From: Spirosoma lacussanchae
GTDB lineage: Bacteria > Bacteroidota > Bacteroidia > Cytophagales > Spirosomataceae
Direction of reading: 5' to 3'
Assembly: GCF_005870035.1 (NCBI RefSeq)
Contig: NZ_SWJG01000003.1
Coordinates: 1 to 64,000 of the forward strand
Length of the DNA stretch: 64,000 nucleotides
Below are positions 43,974 to 53,184 of this stretch, one piece after another. The notes under the pieces were generated by a model. The model had not been told where the DNA came from. It saw nothing but the letters and a program-made list of their open reading frames with translations, and did no database searches. A program made the translations under genes and the position numbers. Each line of letters opens with the position of its first letter. Within the stretch, counting starts at the first letter, position 1.

Positions 43974-45788
43974 ATGCAATCCATCCGCAATATAGCCATC
44001 ATTGCCCACGTTGACCACGGCAAAACGACACTGGTCGACAAAATTATTCATGCGTCGAAGCTCTTTCGGGACAATCAGGAATTTGGCGACCTGATTCTCG
44101 ATAACAACGATCTCGAACGCGAACGGGGTATCACCATCGTTTCCAAGAACGTATCGGTGCGGTACAAAGACGTTAAGATCAACATTATCGATACCCCGGG
44201 CCACAGCGATTTCGGCGGTGAGGTAGAGCGCGTGCTGAAAATGGCCGACGGCGTTTGTCTGCTGGTCGATGCCTTTGAAGGGCCGATGCCGCAAACCCGC
44301 TTCGTGCTGGGCAAGGCGCTGGCGCTTGGTCTCAAACCAATCGTGATCGTTAACAAAGTCGACAAAGAAAACTGCCGGCCCGACGAGGTTCACGAGCAGG
44401 TGTTCGACCTGATGTTCAACCTGGGCGCTACCGAAGACCAGCTCGACTTCCCGACCGTTTACGGCTCGTCGAAACAGGGCTGGATGGGACCGGACTGGAA
44501 AACACCGACCGACAATATTACCTACCTGCTCGACACCATCGTTGATACCATTCCGGCAGCACCGATGAACGAAGGGCTGCCCCAGATGCAGATTACCTCG
44601 CTCGACTATTCAGCCTTCGTAGGTCGGATTGCCATCGGCCGGGTGCATCGCGGTACGCTGAAAGAAGGCGCCAACATGGCCCTGGCAAAAGCAGACGGCT
44701 CGATCAAGAAAGTGAAAATCAAAGAACTTCAGACGTTTGAAGGACTTGGTAAACTGAAAGTAGCCGAAGTAGCCTGCGGAGACATCTGCGCCGTAACGGG
44801 TCTGGAAGAGTTCGAGATTGGCGATACGCTGACCGATATCGAAAACCCCGAAGCGCTGGATCGAATCTCGGTCGATGAGCCGACGATGAACATGCTCTTC
44901 ACGATCAACAACTCGCCCTTCTTCGGTAAGGAAGGTAAGTTCGTGACCTCGCGTCACCTGCGTGACCGCCTGTACAAAGAGATCGAGAAAAACCTGGCCC
45001 TGCGCGTTGAACCCACCGACAGTGAAGACCGCTTCCTGGTTTATGGCCGGGGTATTCTTCACCTGTCAGTCCTGATCGAGACCATGCGTCGCGAAGGATA
45101 CGAACTACAGGTCGGTCAGCCACAGGTGCTGTACAAAGAAGACGAAAACGGTCAGAAACTGGAGCCGATCGAGACGCTGGTCGTTGACGTTCCCGAAGAA
45201 ACCGCCGGTAAAGTAATTGAGCTGGCTACGCAACGGAAAGGCGAACTGCTGATCATGGAGCCGAAGGGCGACCTGCAACACCTAGAGTTCGATATCCCGT
45301 CGCGGGGGCTGATCGGACTGCGTTCCAACGTGCTGACCGCTACTTACGGGGAAGCCGTTATGTCGCACCGGTTCAAGGAATACCAGGAGTTCAAAGGACC
45401 TATTCCCGAGCGGATCAATGGCTCGCTGATTTCGATGACCAGCGGCACCGCTACGGCTTATTCGATCGACAAACTCCAGGATCGGGGTGTGTTCTTCATC
45501 GAGCCGGGCGACGAAGTTTATACCGGTATGGTGATCGGCGAACACAACCGCCAGAACGACATCGTGGTGAACGTACAAACCGCCAAGCAGCTGACCAACA
45601 TGCGCGCGTCGGGTTCGGATACGAACGTGAAGATTGCGCCGAAAATCGCCCTGTCGCTGGAAGAGTCGATGGAGTACATTCAGAAAGACGAGTATCTGGA
45701 AGTTACGCCGAAGTCGATGCGGATACGCAAGATCTTCCTGGACGAGAACGAGCGCAAACGGAATCAGAACAAGTTTGCCATGGCCTAA
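43974..45788 (+). CDS. typA: Translational GTPase TypA/BipA
   Basis: 604 residues from the ATG at 43974. An in-frame TTG at 43959 opens the ORF but would fall at the expected transcription start. The G1 loop is HVDHGKTTL, the switch [10 protein letters not shown]3 [12 protein letters not shown] and G4 [15 protein letters not shown]-like domains III and V and the BipA-specific C-terminal domain follow. BipA helps late 50S ribosome assembly at low temperature and under stress. A very long terminator lies after the gene. Confidence 0.97.
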   Translation: MQSIRNIAIIAHVDHGKTTLVDKIIHASKLFRDNQEFGDLILDNNDLERERGITIVSKNVSVRYKDVKINIIDTPGHSDFGGEVERVLKMADGVCLLVDAFEGPMPQTRFVLGKALALGLKPIVIVNKVDKENCRPDEVHEQVFDLMFNLGATEDQLDFPTVYGSSKQGWMGPDWKTPTDNITYLLDTIVDTIPAAPMNEGLPQMQITSLDYSAFVGRIAIGRVHRGTLKEGANMALAKADGSIKKVKIKELQTFEGLGKLKVAEVACGDICAVTGLEEFEIGDTLTDIENPEALDRISVDEPTMNMLFTINNSPFFGKEGKFVTSRHLRDRLYKEIEKNLALRVEPTDSEDRFLVYGRGILHLSVLIETMRREGYELQVGQPQVLYKEDENGQKLEPIETLVVDVPEETAGKVIELATQRKGELLIMEPKGDLQHLEFDIPSRGLIGLRSNVLTATYGEAVMSHRFKEYQEFKGPIPERINGSLISMTSGTATAYSIDKLQDRGVFFIEPGDEVYTGMVIGEHNRQNDIVVNVQTAKQLTNMRASGSDTNVKIAPKIALSLEESMEYIQKDEYLEVTPKSMRIRKIFLDENERKRNQNKFAMA

Positions 45789-45803
45789 GTCATCAAGCCA
45801 TTC

Positions 45804-45850
45804 CTACATAAAAAAGGGAGAACCACTGTGGTTCTCCCTTTTTTATGTAG
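45804..45850. terminator. typA terminator, perfect 22 bp stem
   Basis: A perfect inverted repeat of 22 bp arms and a 3 nt loop (centre AACCACTGTGGTT). A6 and T6 tracts lie inside the arms, so it can end transcription in both directions. Confidence 0.85.
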
Positions 45851-46040
45851 CTGATTATGTAGGTTCGCCAATGACTGTATTCTTCCAAAGGCGTTCTTTT
45901 TAGCCTCTTAAGCTCCATACCTCGGAGGAAATGGTTGACCACTGCCGACGTGTTGAAAGCCGGTTTTATCCTCTTTGGAGGCATGGAAGCCGAAAATCTG
46001 ATGCGTGAGTGGGTTTATTCCTGACCTCCTCAACAGCCAT

Positions 46041-46235
46041 TCAAGACGGTTTGATGAGCCGGAAGGTCAGCGTATTCCGTAACTGATCGGGCGGGGCCGT
46101 TGTCGAGCTGACGTCATTATACGTAGCCTGAATCGGATTGGTGTGAGCGGCCATAAAAGCCGCCTGTCGGCGCGTATACTGGTAACCTGTAGCGAAGAGC
46201 GCGAGGCCACATACTGCCATAATAAACTTCTTCAT
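46041..46235 (-). CDS. Small signal-peptide-bearing protein of unknown function
   Basis: 64 residues. A hydrophobic N-terminus (MKKFIMAVCGLALFATGYQY) is followed by a short polar tail that ends DQLRNTLTFRLIKPS. It has no recognised domain. It follows the leftward barrel-protein gene, and some of its sequence resembles the C-terminal strand end of small outer-membrane proteins. Confidence 0.5.
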   Translation of the reverse strand: MKKFIMAVCGLALFATGYQYTRRQAAFMAAHTNPIQATYNDVSSTTAPPDQLRNTLTFRLIKPS

Positions 46236-46304
46236 ATTCGTCGAGTAGTGATGCTAGTTGCTGGCAACTATGTAAAGCAACGCATAGTTACAGATATTGT
46301 TTCT

Positions 46305-46904
46305 TTAAAATGACACACCGGCCCGAATGGTCAGGCGATTATACAATCTGGACTCATTCCGGCTGATTACGTCACCGCTAATCGGCTTCTGCACAAAAAC
46401 ATACTGACGTTTATAGCCAACGGTCAAAATAAAGGCCGAATTGGCTGGTCTGCCCAGACGCAGGCCCAGGCCGGGATTGAGCATCAGCCCTCCTTCGGTC
46501 TCGTAGCCCGTAGACCCCTGGTGCAGCCACGCGAATCCGTAGCCCGCATCGGCCATACCGAACAGGCGTACGTTTTTGCGCGGATGCCGGACAAAATCGA
46601 ACCGGATACCGGCCCCAACGGGCATCAGCAGAGCCGCCCGGTACCAGTCGATGCCAACCACGCCACCAACGGCCAGCTGTCTGGTTAGCTGAACACCGTT
46701 AAACGTCTGCGCCGTGAAGCTGACTTTATTCTCGACCGTTACGTCGGGACCAGTGGCTGTCTGGGTGTAGGCTACCCGCCCAAACAGGCCGCCCAGCTCG
46801 GTATAATTGACAAACGGTCGGCGGGGTAGATCGATCTGGGCCGCTGCCGGAGCACCCAGCAGCCCGATCAGACCCGCCAGGCCTATGCCTGTAATGAATT
46901 TCAT
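46305..46904 (-). CDS. Outer-membrane beta-barrel-like protein
   Basis: 199 residues. A signal peptide (GLAGLIGLLGAPAAAQ) precedes amphipathic alternating strands such as VRLFGMADAGYGFAWLH, LMLNPGLGLRLG and FILTVGYKRQYVFV, with a terminal aromatic (RLTIRAGVSF). This fits an 8-stranded outer-membrane barrel. It is 12 bp downstream of the LVIVD lipoprotein gene and probably cotranscribed with it. Confidence 0.75.
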   Translation of the reverse strand: MKFITGIGLAGLIGLLGAPAAAQIDLPRRPFVNYTELGGLFGRVAYTQTATGPDVTVENKVSFTAQTFNGVQLTRQLAVGGVVGIDWYRAALLMPVGAGIRFDFVRHPRKNVRLFGMADAGYGFAWLHQGSTGYETEGGLMLNPGLGLRLGRPANSAFILTVGYKRQYVFVQKPISGDVISRNESRLYNRLTIRAGVSF

Positions 46905-46916
46905 GGTGGGATGGGG

Positions 46917-48230
46917 TTAGTAATAGGAGGGAGCGCTAACCGGAATCCGGCTCAGCAGCCGCAGCTGGCGCGGGTTGCTATAATCGTACTGATAGAAGCC
47001 GTCTTTACCAATCATCAGCAGCGATTTGCTGGCCGACACCCCGCCCATCGGGATTACGTCGTAGGCGTTCATGCCCTCCAGGTGTTGAAGCTGGTTGCGG
47101 TCAATGGCGAGCGGATCGCTGGCGTTGAACGATTTGAGGCCGTACGCACCTTCGCAGATGAACAGGTTCGGGTAATCGATACCCAGTCCGTGCGGATTGC
47201 GCATGGGGTAACTTTTGATCAGACGCGGGTTGGTCAGGTTCGAAATGTCGACGACGTCGAGCTGGTTGGTGAATCCCTGGCAGGTGGTGCCCGAGCGCAG
47301 CGTCACGTAGGCAATGTTATCGTTCACGACCACCGGATCGCAGACGCGGGCGTGCTGAAAGACCGACAACTGAACCGGCTTTTCGGGGTTGGCATTGTCG
47401 TAGATATACATGCCCGACTGCGAGCCAATGAACAGCTTGTCTTTATAGGGGAAGATGGTTTCGATACCCCAGCCCATCTGAATTTTATGGCCCAGTTTTG
47501 GCTCGGCCGGGTTCTGGATATTGAACAGCTGCATATCGGAGTTGCTGACCGCGTAGAGGTAGTTGTCGTAGAGGGCAAACCGCGCCATCGAGCCGGCTAC
47601 ACCGTTGGAGGGATTGGCGGCTTTGGTAGCATCGAAGCTGGCCGTCTGCGCAAACAACATGACAGGCCATCCCCATCCGCGCCAGAATCCGTTAGGCGTA
47701 GGCTCTTCTTCGCAGTTGGTCGAAATGGTTTCGGTTACGTAGTCTACTCGCTGGTCGTAAACCATATCGTTCTGGCTGTTATACGACCAGTAGCCACCCT
47801 CAAACATGCCGCTCGGAAACACATTGGCCAGGCGCGTAACGGGCCGGATAGCGGCCAGGTTGCTGATGTCGAACGTGACCAAGTCCATGTAGCTGTCGGC
47901 GTAGAGTATGTTGTCCCGGATGGCGATGTCGCCGTTGCCCGGCACGCGCAGAAACGCGACCGTTTTGGGAGCCGATGGGTTACGGTTGTCGATGAGGTGG
48001 ATACCCTCTTTCAGCTCGTTGATGAACAGGTAGCCATCTTTCGTGTAGATTTTGCCGGGCTTGACCAGCGCGCGGGCCGCTTCGACGCCAACGCCCTGTC
48101 GAATCTGGGTGCCGGTAAACGAAACGGGAGTGTAGCGCCGGTAAGTGCGGGTTTCGCGGCAGTTGTCGGTGCAGCTGGTCATGGCCAGCCAGGGCAGGAT
48201 CAACAGGAAGAGTAAAGGTTTCGGTTTCAT
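46917..48230 (-). CDS. LVIVD-repeat lipoprotein
   Basis: 437 residues from the ATG at 48230, whose signal ends LAMTSC. The ORF opens further upstream with no signal. The protein is a propeller of LVIVD repeats: HLIDNRNPSAPKTVAFLRVPG, TFDISNLAAIRPVTRL, LFNIQNPAEPKLGHKI, IYDNANPEKPVQLSVF and VVDISNLTNPRLIKSY. Such proteins are thought to sit on the cell surface; their ligands are unknown. A new transcription unit begins here, after a terminator at 48307-48339. Confidence 0.87.
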   Translation of the reverse strand: MKPKPLLFLLILPWLAMTSCTDNCRETRTYRRYTPVSFTGTQIRQGVGVEAARALVKPGKIYTKDGYLFINELKEGIHLIDNRNPSAPKTVAFLRVPGNGDIAIRDNILYADSYMDLVTFDISNLAAIRPVTRLANVFPSGMFEGGYWSYNSQNDMVYDQRVDYVTETISTNCEEEPTPNGFWRGWGWPVMLFAQTASFDATKAANPSNGVAGSMARFALYDNYLYAVSNSDMQLFNIQNPAEPKLGHKIQMGWGIETIFPYKDKLFIGSQSGMYIYDNANPEKPVQLSVFQHARVCDPVVVNDNIAYVTLRSGTTCQGFTNQLDVVDISNLTNPRLIKSYPMRNPHGLGIDYPNLFICEGAYGLKSFNASDPLAIDRNQLQHLEGMNAYDVIPMGGVSASKSLLMIGKDGFYQYDYSNPRQLRLLSRIPVSAPSYY

Positions 48231-48306
48231 AGAAGGGATGGATATCAGGTTTATAACCCCCATGACTCTGAACCCAATAGAACCGTTGGAACCGACTGGA
48301 AAATAA

Positions 48307-48339
48307 ATTGCCCGGCTGTCTTTACTACGGCCGGGCAAT
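48307..48339 (-). terminator. Terminator of the lipoprotein/serpin unit
   Basis: ATTGCCCGGC / GCCGGGCAAT stem with a 13 nt loop followed leftward by TTATTTT, about 27 bp after the lipocalin-like gene. Confidence 0.7.
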
Positions 48340-48366
48340 CGTAATCTTACACAAAAAGTACAGAAA

Positions 48367-48795
48367 TCATTGTCGTTTAAACTCGTAGGTCGAGCCGTCG
48401 GCTATGGTAGCGCCTATCGGCTGTCGTTCGTACAGAAACAGATGGCCATCCCGGAATGAGTAGGGCTGGGCGGTCTGTTCGTCCGGATAAAAAATTGCCT
48501 GTTTTTCGGCGGTGCTGCCAGGGTTGCTGCCCGTATAATACCGACCGCTTTGCTCGGGTTGCGGACTGGTGCCGCTGATTACCCGCCGATAGGTACCATC
48601 GGCATTAAAGGTCAGCGTTTCGGAGCGTCCGGTCTGCGCGGGAGTAACACTCAACTGGGTTAAGCCATAGGTAGTCCGAACCAGCGTCCAGGTACCCGGC
48701 AGCTGGCTATCAATCGGGTCAGCGCTCTTCGTCTGCGTACAGGCCAGGAGCGTACCGAGCAGAAACAGGAACAGAATCAGGCGTGTCTGTTTCAT
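48367..48795 (-). CDS. Lipocalin-like lipoprotein
   Basis: 142 residues. The lipoprotein signal ends GTLLAC. The body starts LPGTWTLVRTTYGL and continues ETLTFNADGTYRRVISG, the GxW and strand pattern of lipocalin-like proteins. The ligand is unknown. It is the last gene of a leftward unit that runs from the ECF sigma factor. Confidence 0.75.
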   Translation of the reverse strand: MKQTRLILFLFLLGTLLACTQTKSADPIDSQLPGTWTLVRTTYGLTQLSVTPAQTGRSETLTFNADGTYRRVISGTSPQPEQSGRYYTGSNPGSTAEKQAIFYPDEQTAQPYSFRDGHLFLYERQPIGATIADGSTYEFKRQ

Positions 48796-48800
48796 ACCGA

Positions 48801-49253
48801 TCAGCGTTTTTCGAATACCAGTACCCCACTTCCGTTTTCCTGCGTATAGAACAGCCGCAGCCGGTTCTGGCTGGTCAGTTCATAGCGCGTAACTGCCTGC
48901 AGCCGGTTGAAATAGGTTAGCTCGAACGCCAGTGCTTCGGGTGGTCCGGCGCGTTTGGTGCTGGACACGGGACCTATCGTTATGTCGGCAGCAGCGGGGT
49001 CTTTATACGTCAGAGTTGTCGTATACAGGTTAACCGACGACTCGCCCGACAGCCGGAACGCCTTGTCGGGCTCCCGTTCCCAGGTTTGCAGACCGCGCTC
49101 GATCAGGAGCGTTACCGGATAATCGGCCTCGATCAGCGTCCAGTTTCCGGTCAGCTGCTCCGCGTTGGCGGGAAATACGGTGTCTTTGTTGCCCTCACAG
49201 CCCGAAAATGACATGGTCAGAGCAGCGAGGCATACGAATACCAGCGCTTTCAT
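48801..49253 (-). CDS. Small lipoprotein, paralogue of the next gene upstream
   Basis: 150 residues. The signal ends SFSGC. The body (ANAEQLTGNWTLIEADYPVTLLIE ... FNRLQAVTRYELTSQNRLRLFYT ... GVLVFEKR) aligns over its length with the neighbour at 49256, including VRxDITSTNRLRLYF and PGVLEFDK. The pair is a tandem duplication of a META/lipocalin-like fold. Function is not known. Confidence 0.7.
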   Translation of the reverse strand: MKALVFVCLAALTMSFSGCEGNKDTVFPANAEQLTGNWTLIEADYPVTLLIERGLQTWEREPDKAFRLSGESSVNLYTTTLTYKDPAAADITIGPVSSTKRAGPPEALAFELTYFNRLQAVTRYELTSQNRLRLFYTQENGSGVLVFEKR

Positions 49254-49255
49254 GG

Positions 49256-49696
49256 CTATTGTGTTTTGTCAAACTCCAGCACGCCCGGCTGCGGAGTACC
49301 GAAGTACAGCCGGAGCCGGTTGGTGCTGGTGATGTCGAAACGAACTACGGACTTCAGGTTCTTGAAATACACGTCTTCAAACTGCATGGCATCGGCCGAA
49401 CCTGCCATTTCGGTAGTACTCAGCCGCGTAACGATCATCATCCCGTCCAGCGCAGCCGACATTCGACCGTTGTAGGTGTTAATCGCCGACTTACCACTTG
49501 TTATGAACGGGGTTACATCGTCGGGTGGGTTGGCTGTATCGAGCGCCAGCTGCAACGTTACCGGGTAGGGCGACGCCGGTTCGCGGAGTTGCCAGGTTCC
49601 TACCAGCTGGGCCACGTTCTCGGGCAGTACGTGTTCACCCCGTTGGCAGGCGCCGATCAGCAGCCAGGTTAACGACAGAAGGATAAGCGATTTCAT
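49256..49696 (-). CDS. Small lipoprotein, tandem paralogue
   Basis: 146 residues. The signal ends LLIGAC. The core NVAQLVGTWQLREPASPYPVTL and the C-terminal FDITSTNRLRLYFGTPQPGVLEFDKTQ match the gene at 48801. The genes are 2 bp apart and surely cotranscribed. It follows the serpin by 15 bp. Confidence 0.7.
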   Translation of the reverse strand: MKSLILLSLTWLLIGACQRGEHVLPENVAQLVGTWQLREPASPYPVTLQLALDTANPPDDVTPFITSGKSAINTYNGRMSAALDGMMIVTRLSTTEMAGSADAMQFEDVYFKNLKSVVRFDITSTNRLRLYFGTPQPGVLEFDKTQ

Positions 49697-49711
49697 GCAG
49701 TAAGCCCCCGG

Positions 49712-50953
49712 TTAGGGAGCCGTTTGGGTCGGGTCGGCGATTTTACCGACAAAGAGTACGGTGCCGCTCGTTTTCTCGTGAATGACGAATACGAACGGCC
49801 GGTCGCAAAGATACGACAGGGGCGCTGACGTGACCGAGATGCCACCGGTCGTGACGGCTGCGGCTTCTGTGCCTTTTTCATCAACCGCCACAAACGTATT
49901 CTGTTTAACAAAGCTCAGCAGCAGCCCGCCATTGGCGTTTATCTTCGTAAAATCGGCCCGATCCGTAAAGGCGGTTGGCATACCCATCCCCGTCAAGACA
50001 TCGTTCAGCTTGATTTCATAGCTGAGGGTGAATTTAGGCAGACCAATGTCGATAGTGCCGCTGGTCAGTTCGCTCTGGAGGCTGGTCCAGCTGGCGCCGT
50101 TCAGCGACTGAATCAGGGCATCGGCAGAGGTGTTCTGACTGGGTAGCAAAACCGTCATGGCGTAATTGCCGGCGCCGTAGGGCAGCTCAAACGCCGTGTA
50201 GGTTGGTTTGAAGGCCCGGCGCAGGTTGGTGTTAAGCCGCATCATCCGAACGGTGCGCTGACCGCCCGATGCCAGCGTAAAGGGCGCATCGATGGTCTGG
50301 TCCGGCTTGAACTCCGTTTTCCAGTCGCCTTTGAAGTACAGCGCATTCATCAGAAACAGCACGTCCTGATCCGAAATCTGGTCGATCACCTTCGGAATCC
50401 GGCCGTTGGTTTTCTGACTGGCCCAGCCGTTGATCTTACCCACGGTAGCCGGACTGGTAAAGTCTTCGACCTGAGCTTCGGCCCTGAACGACTGCTTCAG
50501 CAGGTTTTGAAACGAGGGTTCGACGGGAAAGGTGTTGCGGCTCCAGACCGAGTTGGCCAGCGCCAGCGTCACCTTGGGGTCAACGGTGGGTAGGTTTTCC
50601 ATCAGGTTCTGGTAGGTAGCGTTGGCCTCGCTGAGCGTCTGAGCGTCGAGGTTCAGCGTTTTCTGGATTTCCTGAGCCGTTTGCCCGTTGGCGCCGTTCA
50701 GAATCATACCCAGGGCCATGTGCAGGCTTAGTGGCGATACGAACGTATTGGTGGCGGTTCCTTCTTTCAGGCTTACGCGTTTGGCAAAATCGAAGGCAAA
50801 GCGGTTTGTTTGATCGGCAAAGGCGGCCGGCACTTTCAGCTGGCCAGTCTGATTTTGGGTATCGGGGGCCAGCGTTGAATCGGTACAGCCAATCCCCAGC
50901 AGCACAAAGCCAGCCGTGGCCAGGGCAAGTGTTGAGAATGAGGTCGTTTTCAT
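49712..50953 (-). CDS. Serpin-family serine protease inhibitor, lipoprotein
   Basis: 413 residues. A lipoprotein signal ends GFVLLGIGC. Serpin landmarks include NTFVSPLSLHMALGMILNGANGQTAQEI, ANSVWSRNTFPVE, FLMNALYFKGDWKTEF and the C-terminal RPFVFVIHEKTSGTVLFVGKI. The hinge of the reactive centre loop reads EKGTEAAAVTTGG, small residues as in inhibitory serpins, so it is probably an active inhibitor. The target protease is unknown. It sits in a unit with the sigma factor and small lipoproteins. Confidence 0.93.
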   Translation of the reverse strand: MKTTSFSTLALATAGFVLLGIGCTDSTLAPDTQNQTGQLKVPAAFADQTNRFAFDFAKRVSLKEGTATNTFVSPLSLHMALGMILNGANGQTAQEIQKTLNLDAQTLSEANATYQNLMENLPTVDPKVTLALANSVWSRNTFPVEPSFQNLLKQSFRAEAQVEDFTSPATVGKINGWASQKTNGRIPKVIDQISDQDVLFLMNALYFKGDWKTEFKPDQTIDAPFTLASGGQRTVRMMRLNTNLRRAFKPTYTAFELPYGAGNYAMTVLLPSQNTSADALIQSLNGASWTSLQSELTSGTIDIGLPKFTLSYEIKLNDVLTGMGMPTAFTDRADFTKINANGGLLLSFVKQNTFVAVDEKGTEAAAVTTGGISVTSAPLSYLCDRPFVFVIHEKTSGTVLFVGKIADPTQTAP

Positions 50954-51021
50954 AGCTAACAGGGGTTAGGGGCAGGCATCTGGTCATATACTGATCAACC
51001 CGATACCGGCCAGGTTCATAC

Positions 51022-51501
51022 TTACGGGCAGTCGCCGAAAGCCTCGCGTTGCTGTCGGAGGGCGTTGACCAGCGGCTCGAACCCCGGAATGGTCTTGCCA
51101 AACGGAAAGGTAACGCGATGGCGACTGTCGTTTTGTTCCAGCTCGATGTACTCGGCCCCGCCGTCGGCGCAATCGGGGCAGCCGATCACGTTCGGCTGTT
51201 TACGAAACGCATCGAGGTCAGCCGCAGCCGCGCGCAGGCTGGTCCAGTCGGCCGCGCTGATGGTTCGTTCGCAGGTTTTGTCGGGCGTCTGGGTTTGCGA
51301 ACGGGTTCCGCCCTGGGTAAGGGTAACGCTGGTGCCGTTGAAGACATACTCTTTGCGGCAGCTGTTGCCTACGCACATGCCGAACGAGGTGCCTGTCCGG
51401 ATCATGATTGGGGCTGTTTCGCTAAGCGGCTGCTCCGCTACGCTCGAACACTGACCGAACAGGAGCGCCGATATAAACGCGGTTACAAGTAGCTTGATCA
51501 T
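51022..51501 (-). CDS. Cysteine-containing exported protein of unknown function
   Basis: 159 residues. An N-terminal signal (MIKLLVTAFISALLFGQC) could be a lipoprotein type, with C18. Six further cysteines follow (MCVGNSCRKE, TCERT, IGCPDCADG, GDCP), which suggests disulfides. A four-base-scale gap (8 bp) separates it from the barrel gene upstream. I do not recognise the family. Confidence 0.65.
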   Translation of the reverse strand: MIKLLVTAFISALLFGQCSSVAEQPLSETAPIMIRTGTSFGMCVGNSCRKEYVFNGTSVTLTQGGTRSQTQTPDKTCERTISAADWTSLRAAAADLDAFRKQPNVIGCPDCADGGAEYIELEQNDSRHRVTFPFGKTIPGFEPLVNALRQQREAFGDCP

Positions 51502-51509
51502 GGCTCAGT

Positions 51510-53165
51510 TCAGAAATGATAATCGACACCAAACGTCATACCAGTCGAGGTTGGCCGGGTCTGTATGGGTGAGTCGACGGGCGTACCGGGGCTCAGCGAG
51601 GGCTGATAAACCCCCGCCACCGAGGCCGACCAGCGCTGCGACGGGCGGTAGCGGAACCGGGCTCCCATCGTGGCCGCCAGCGATACGGGTCGGTACAGGC
51701 CGTCTTTTGCCGTTATAACCAGTTCGTCGGCTACGGTGTTCCGAACAAAGATGTTGGTGAGCAGACCACCCAGCAGGGCCATGCTCAGCCGTTTGCGCGG
51801 CCGAAGCTGGTAACCGACCTGCATCGGAACCTGAATGTACTGATAGTCGTTGGTAACGGCCTGGCTGTTGCGGATATCGTAGTTATTCGGATCGGCGGCC
51901 CGGTTGGCGCTCATCAGATTGTCATAGGCAAACTGGGCGGTGCTGCCATTCTTGGTGGCCGAGGGCTGGCCCAGCTGACTCCGCAGCAGATCGGTGTAGA
52001 GCGAGCTGGTACCGACTACGGTGGCCGCACTGCTGGTGTTGTTAACCATCTGTAAACTATAGACGTTAGCGGGGCGGGGGCTGTCGACCGTCGACCGACC
52101 GGCCAGGTACCCCACGCCCGACTCCAGCGACCAGTGTTCGGTGAGCTGAAGCCCGGCCGCAGCCTGGTAGGCAATCGAGAAGTTGGCCCGGCTCGATACC
52201 GTTGGCGAGGTTGCGCTGGCAGCCACACCCGACATCCGCACAACCGACGGAATCTGCGTCGATACGGCCGGGTCGAACGCGCCCGGCATCACACTGACCG
52301 ACGCCCATAACGACCGCTCCGCCCGTTTCGTGGTTTGCTCGAGCGGCCTGTCGTCGGCCGGGTCGGCGGGCCGGAACCAGACAATTCGTTGAATCGCGCC
52401 CGGGCCGCGGAGCTTCAGCCCCCGGCCTTCGAGCCGATCGTAATTCGCCGAAGCCAGCTGGTCAGCCGATGCGGGATTTGCGGACTGGATGGTAGACTGA
52501 CGGTCAACCGCGTTGGCGGGCATCGGACTGGCTGTCAGGGCCAGAGCCGGTGGGGTAGTGCCGGTAGTTGCTTGCCCTGCCGCCAACTCCGGACTGTCCG
52601 TCTCCGCTACGGAAACGCCTGATGCTAACCGGGTAGACCGAGCAAATCGCTGCGGTCTCTTCAGCGCCAGCGTCGGCATCTGACGGGATAATCGACGACC
52701 GCCGATCGATCCTGTTGGGGCCGGTTCAGACGCGGCTGATAAGGTAGGTTGGTCGGCCCCGGGCTGGTCGGCCCCGACTGGCGAACTGGCTGGCGCGCTG
52801 GTCGATGCAATACCGTCTGTTGCCGAACCGATACCGGAAGGCTGACCCGGCTGCTGGCGGTTGGGCTGCGCCGTCGGGGTAGCCGGAGCCGCCGACTGAC
52901 GGGTGGCGACGGACTCGCTGCTCTGCCCGGTAGGTATGACCCACCAGCCCACCAATACCAGCGCCACGGCGGCTGCCAGGCCAGCGGCCCAGCCAAAGGG
53001 ACGCGACAGGGCCGGTCCCGCCCCCCAGAGTGGGACGATGCCGGTTGTATCGGACTCGTCCAAACGCCGTTCGATAGCATCCCACACGCGGGGTGGGGGT
53101 GCGTCGTCGGCCTCGTCGAACACCTTCCGCCACAGATCGTCCGGTATGTTTCGTTCGTCACTCAT
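51510..53165 (-). CDS. Membrane-anchored protein: anti-sigma-like N-terminus, long linker, C-terminal beta-barrel-like domain
   Basis: 551 residues. Residues 1-55 resemble the cytoplasmic part of ECF anti-sigma-type proteins (DDLWRKVFDEADDAPPPRVWDAIERRLDE). A single membrane segment follows at about 57-78 (FGWAAGLAAAVALVLVGWWV). A Pro/Thr/Ser/Gln-rich linker runs to about 250. The C-terminal 250 residues are alternating strands ending in a terminal aromatic (GMTFGVDYHF), as in outer-membrane barrels. It starts 19 bp after the ECF sigma gene and is likely its regulator. The division into parts is inferred from sequence. Confidence 0.75.
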   Translation of the reverse strand: MSDERNIPDDLWRKVFDEADDAPPPRVWDAIERRLDESDTTGIVPLWGAGPALSRPFGWAAGLAAAVALVLVGWWVIPTGQSSESVATRQSAAPATPTAQPNRQQPGQPSGIGSATDGIASTSAPASSPVGADQPGADQPTLSAASEPAPTGSIGGRRLSRQMPTLALKRPQRFARSTRLASGVSVAETDSPELAAGQATTGTTPPALALTASPMPANAVDRQSTIQSANPASADQLASANYDRLEGRGLKLRGPGAIQRIVWFRPADPADDRPLEQTTKRAERSLWASVSVMPGAFDPAVSTQIPSVVRMSGVAASATSPTVSSRANFSIAYQAAAGLQLTEHWSLESGVGYLAGRSTVDSPRPANVYSLQMVNNTSSAATVVGTSSLYTDLLRSQLGQPSATKNGSTAQFAYDNLMSANRAADPNNYDIRNSQAVTNDYQYIQVPMQVGYQLRPRKRLSMALLGGLLTNIFVRNTVADELVITAKDGLYRPVSLAATMGARFRYRPSQRWSASVAGVYQPSLSPGTPVDSPIQTRPTSTGMTFGVDYHF

Positions 53166-53184
53166 TCTCTATGCTGTTGTTCAT

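Noticed and set aside
45793..45984. 63-codon minus-strand ORF after typA
   Set aside because: It runs through the long typA terminator palindrome and has no signal or domain.
46911..48215. 434-codon plus-strand ORF
   Set aside because: It is antisense to the LVIVD lipoprotein with clear repeats and signal; no recognisable domain.
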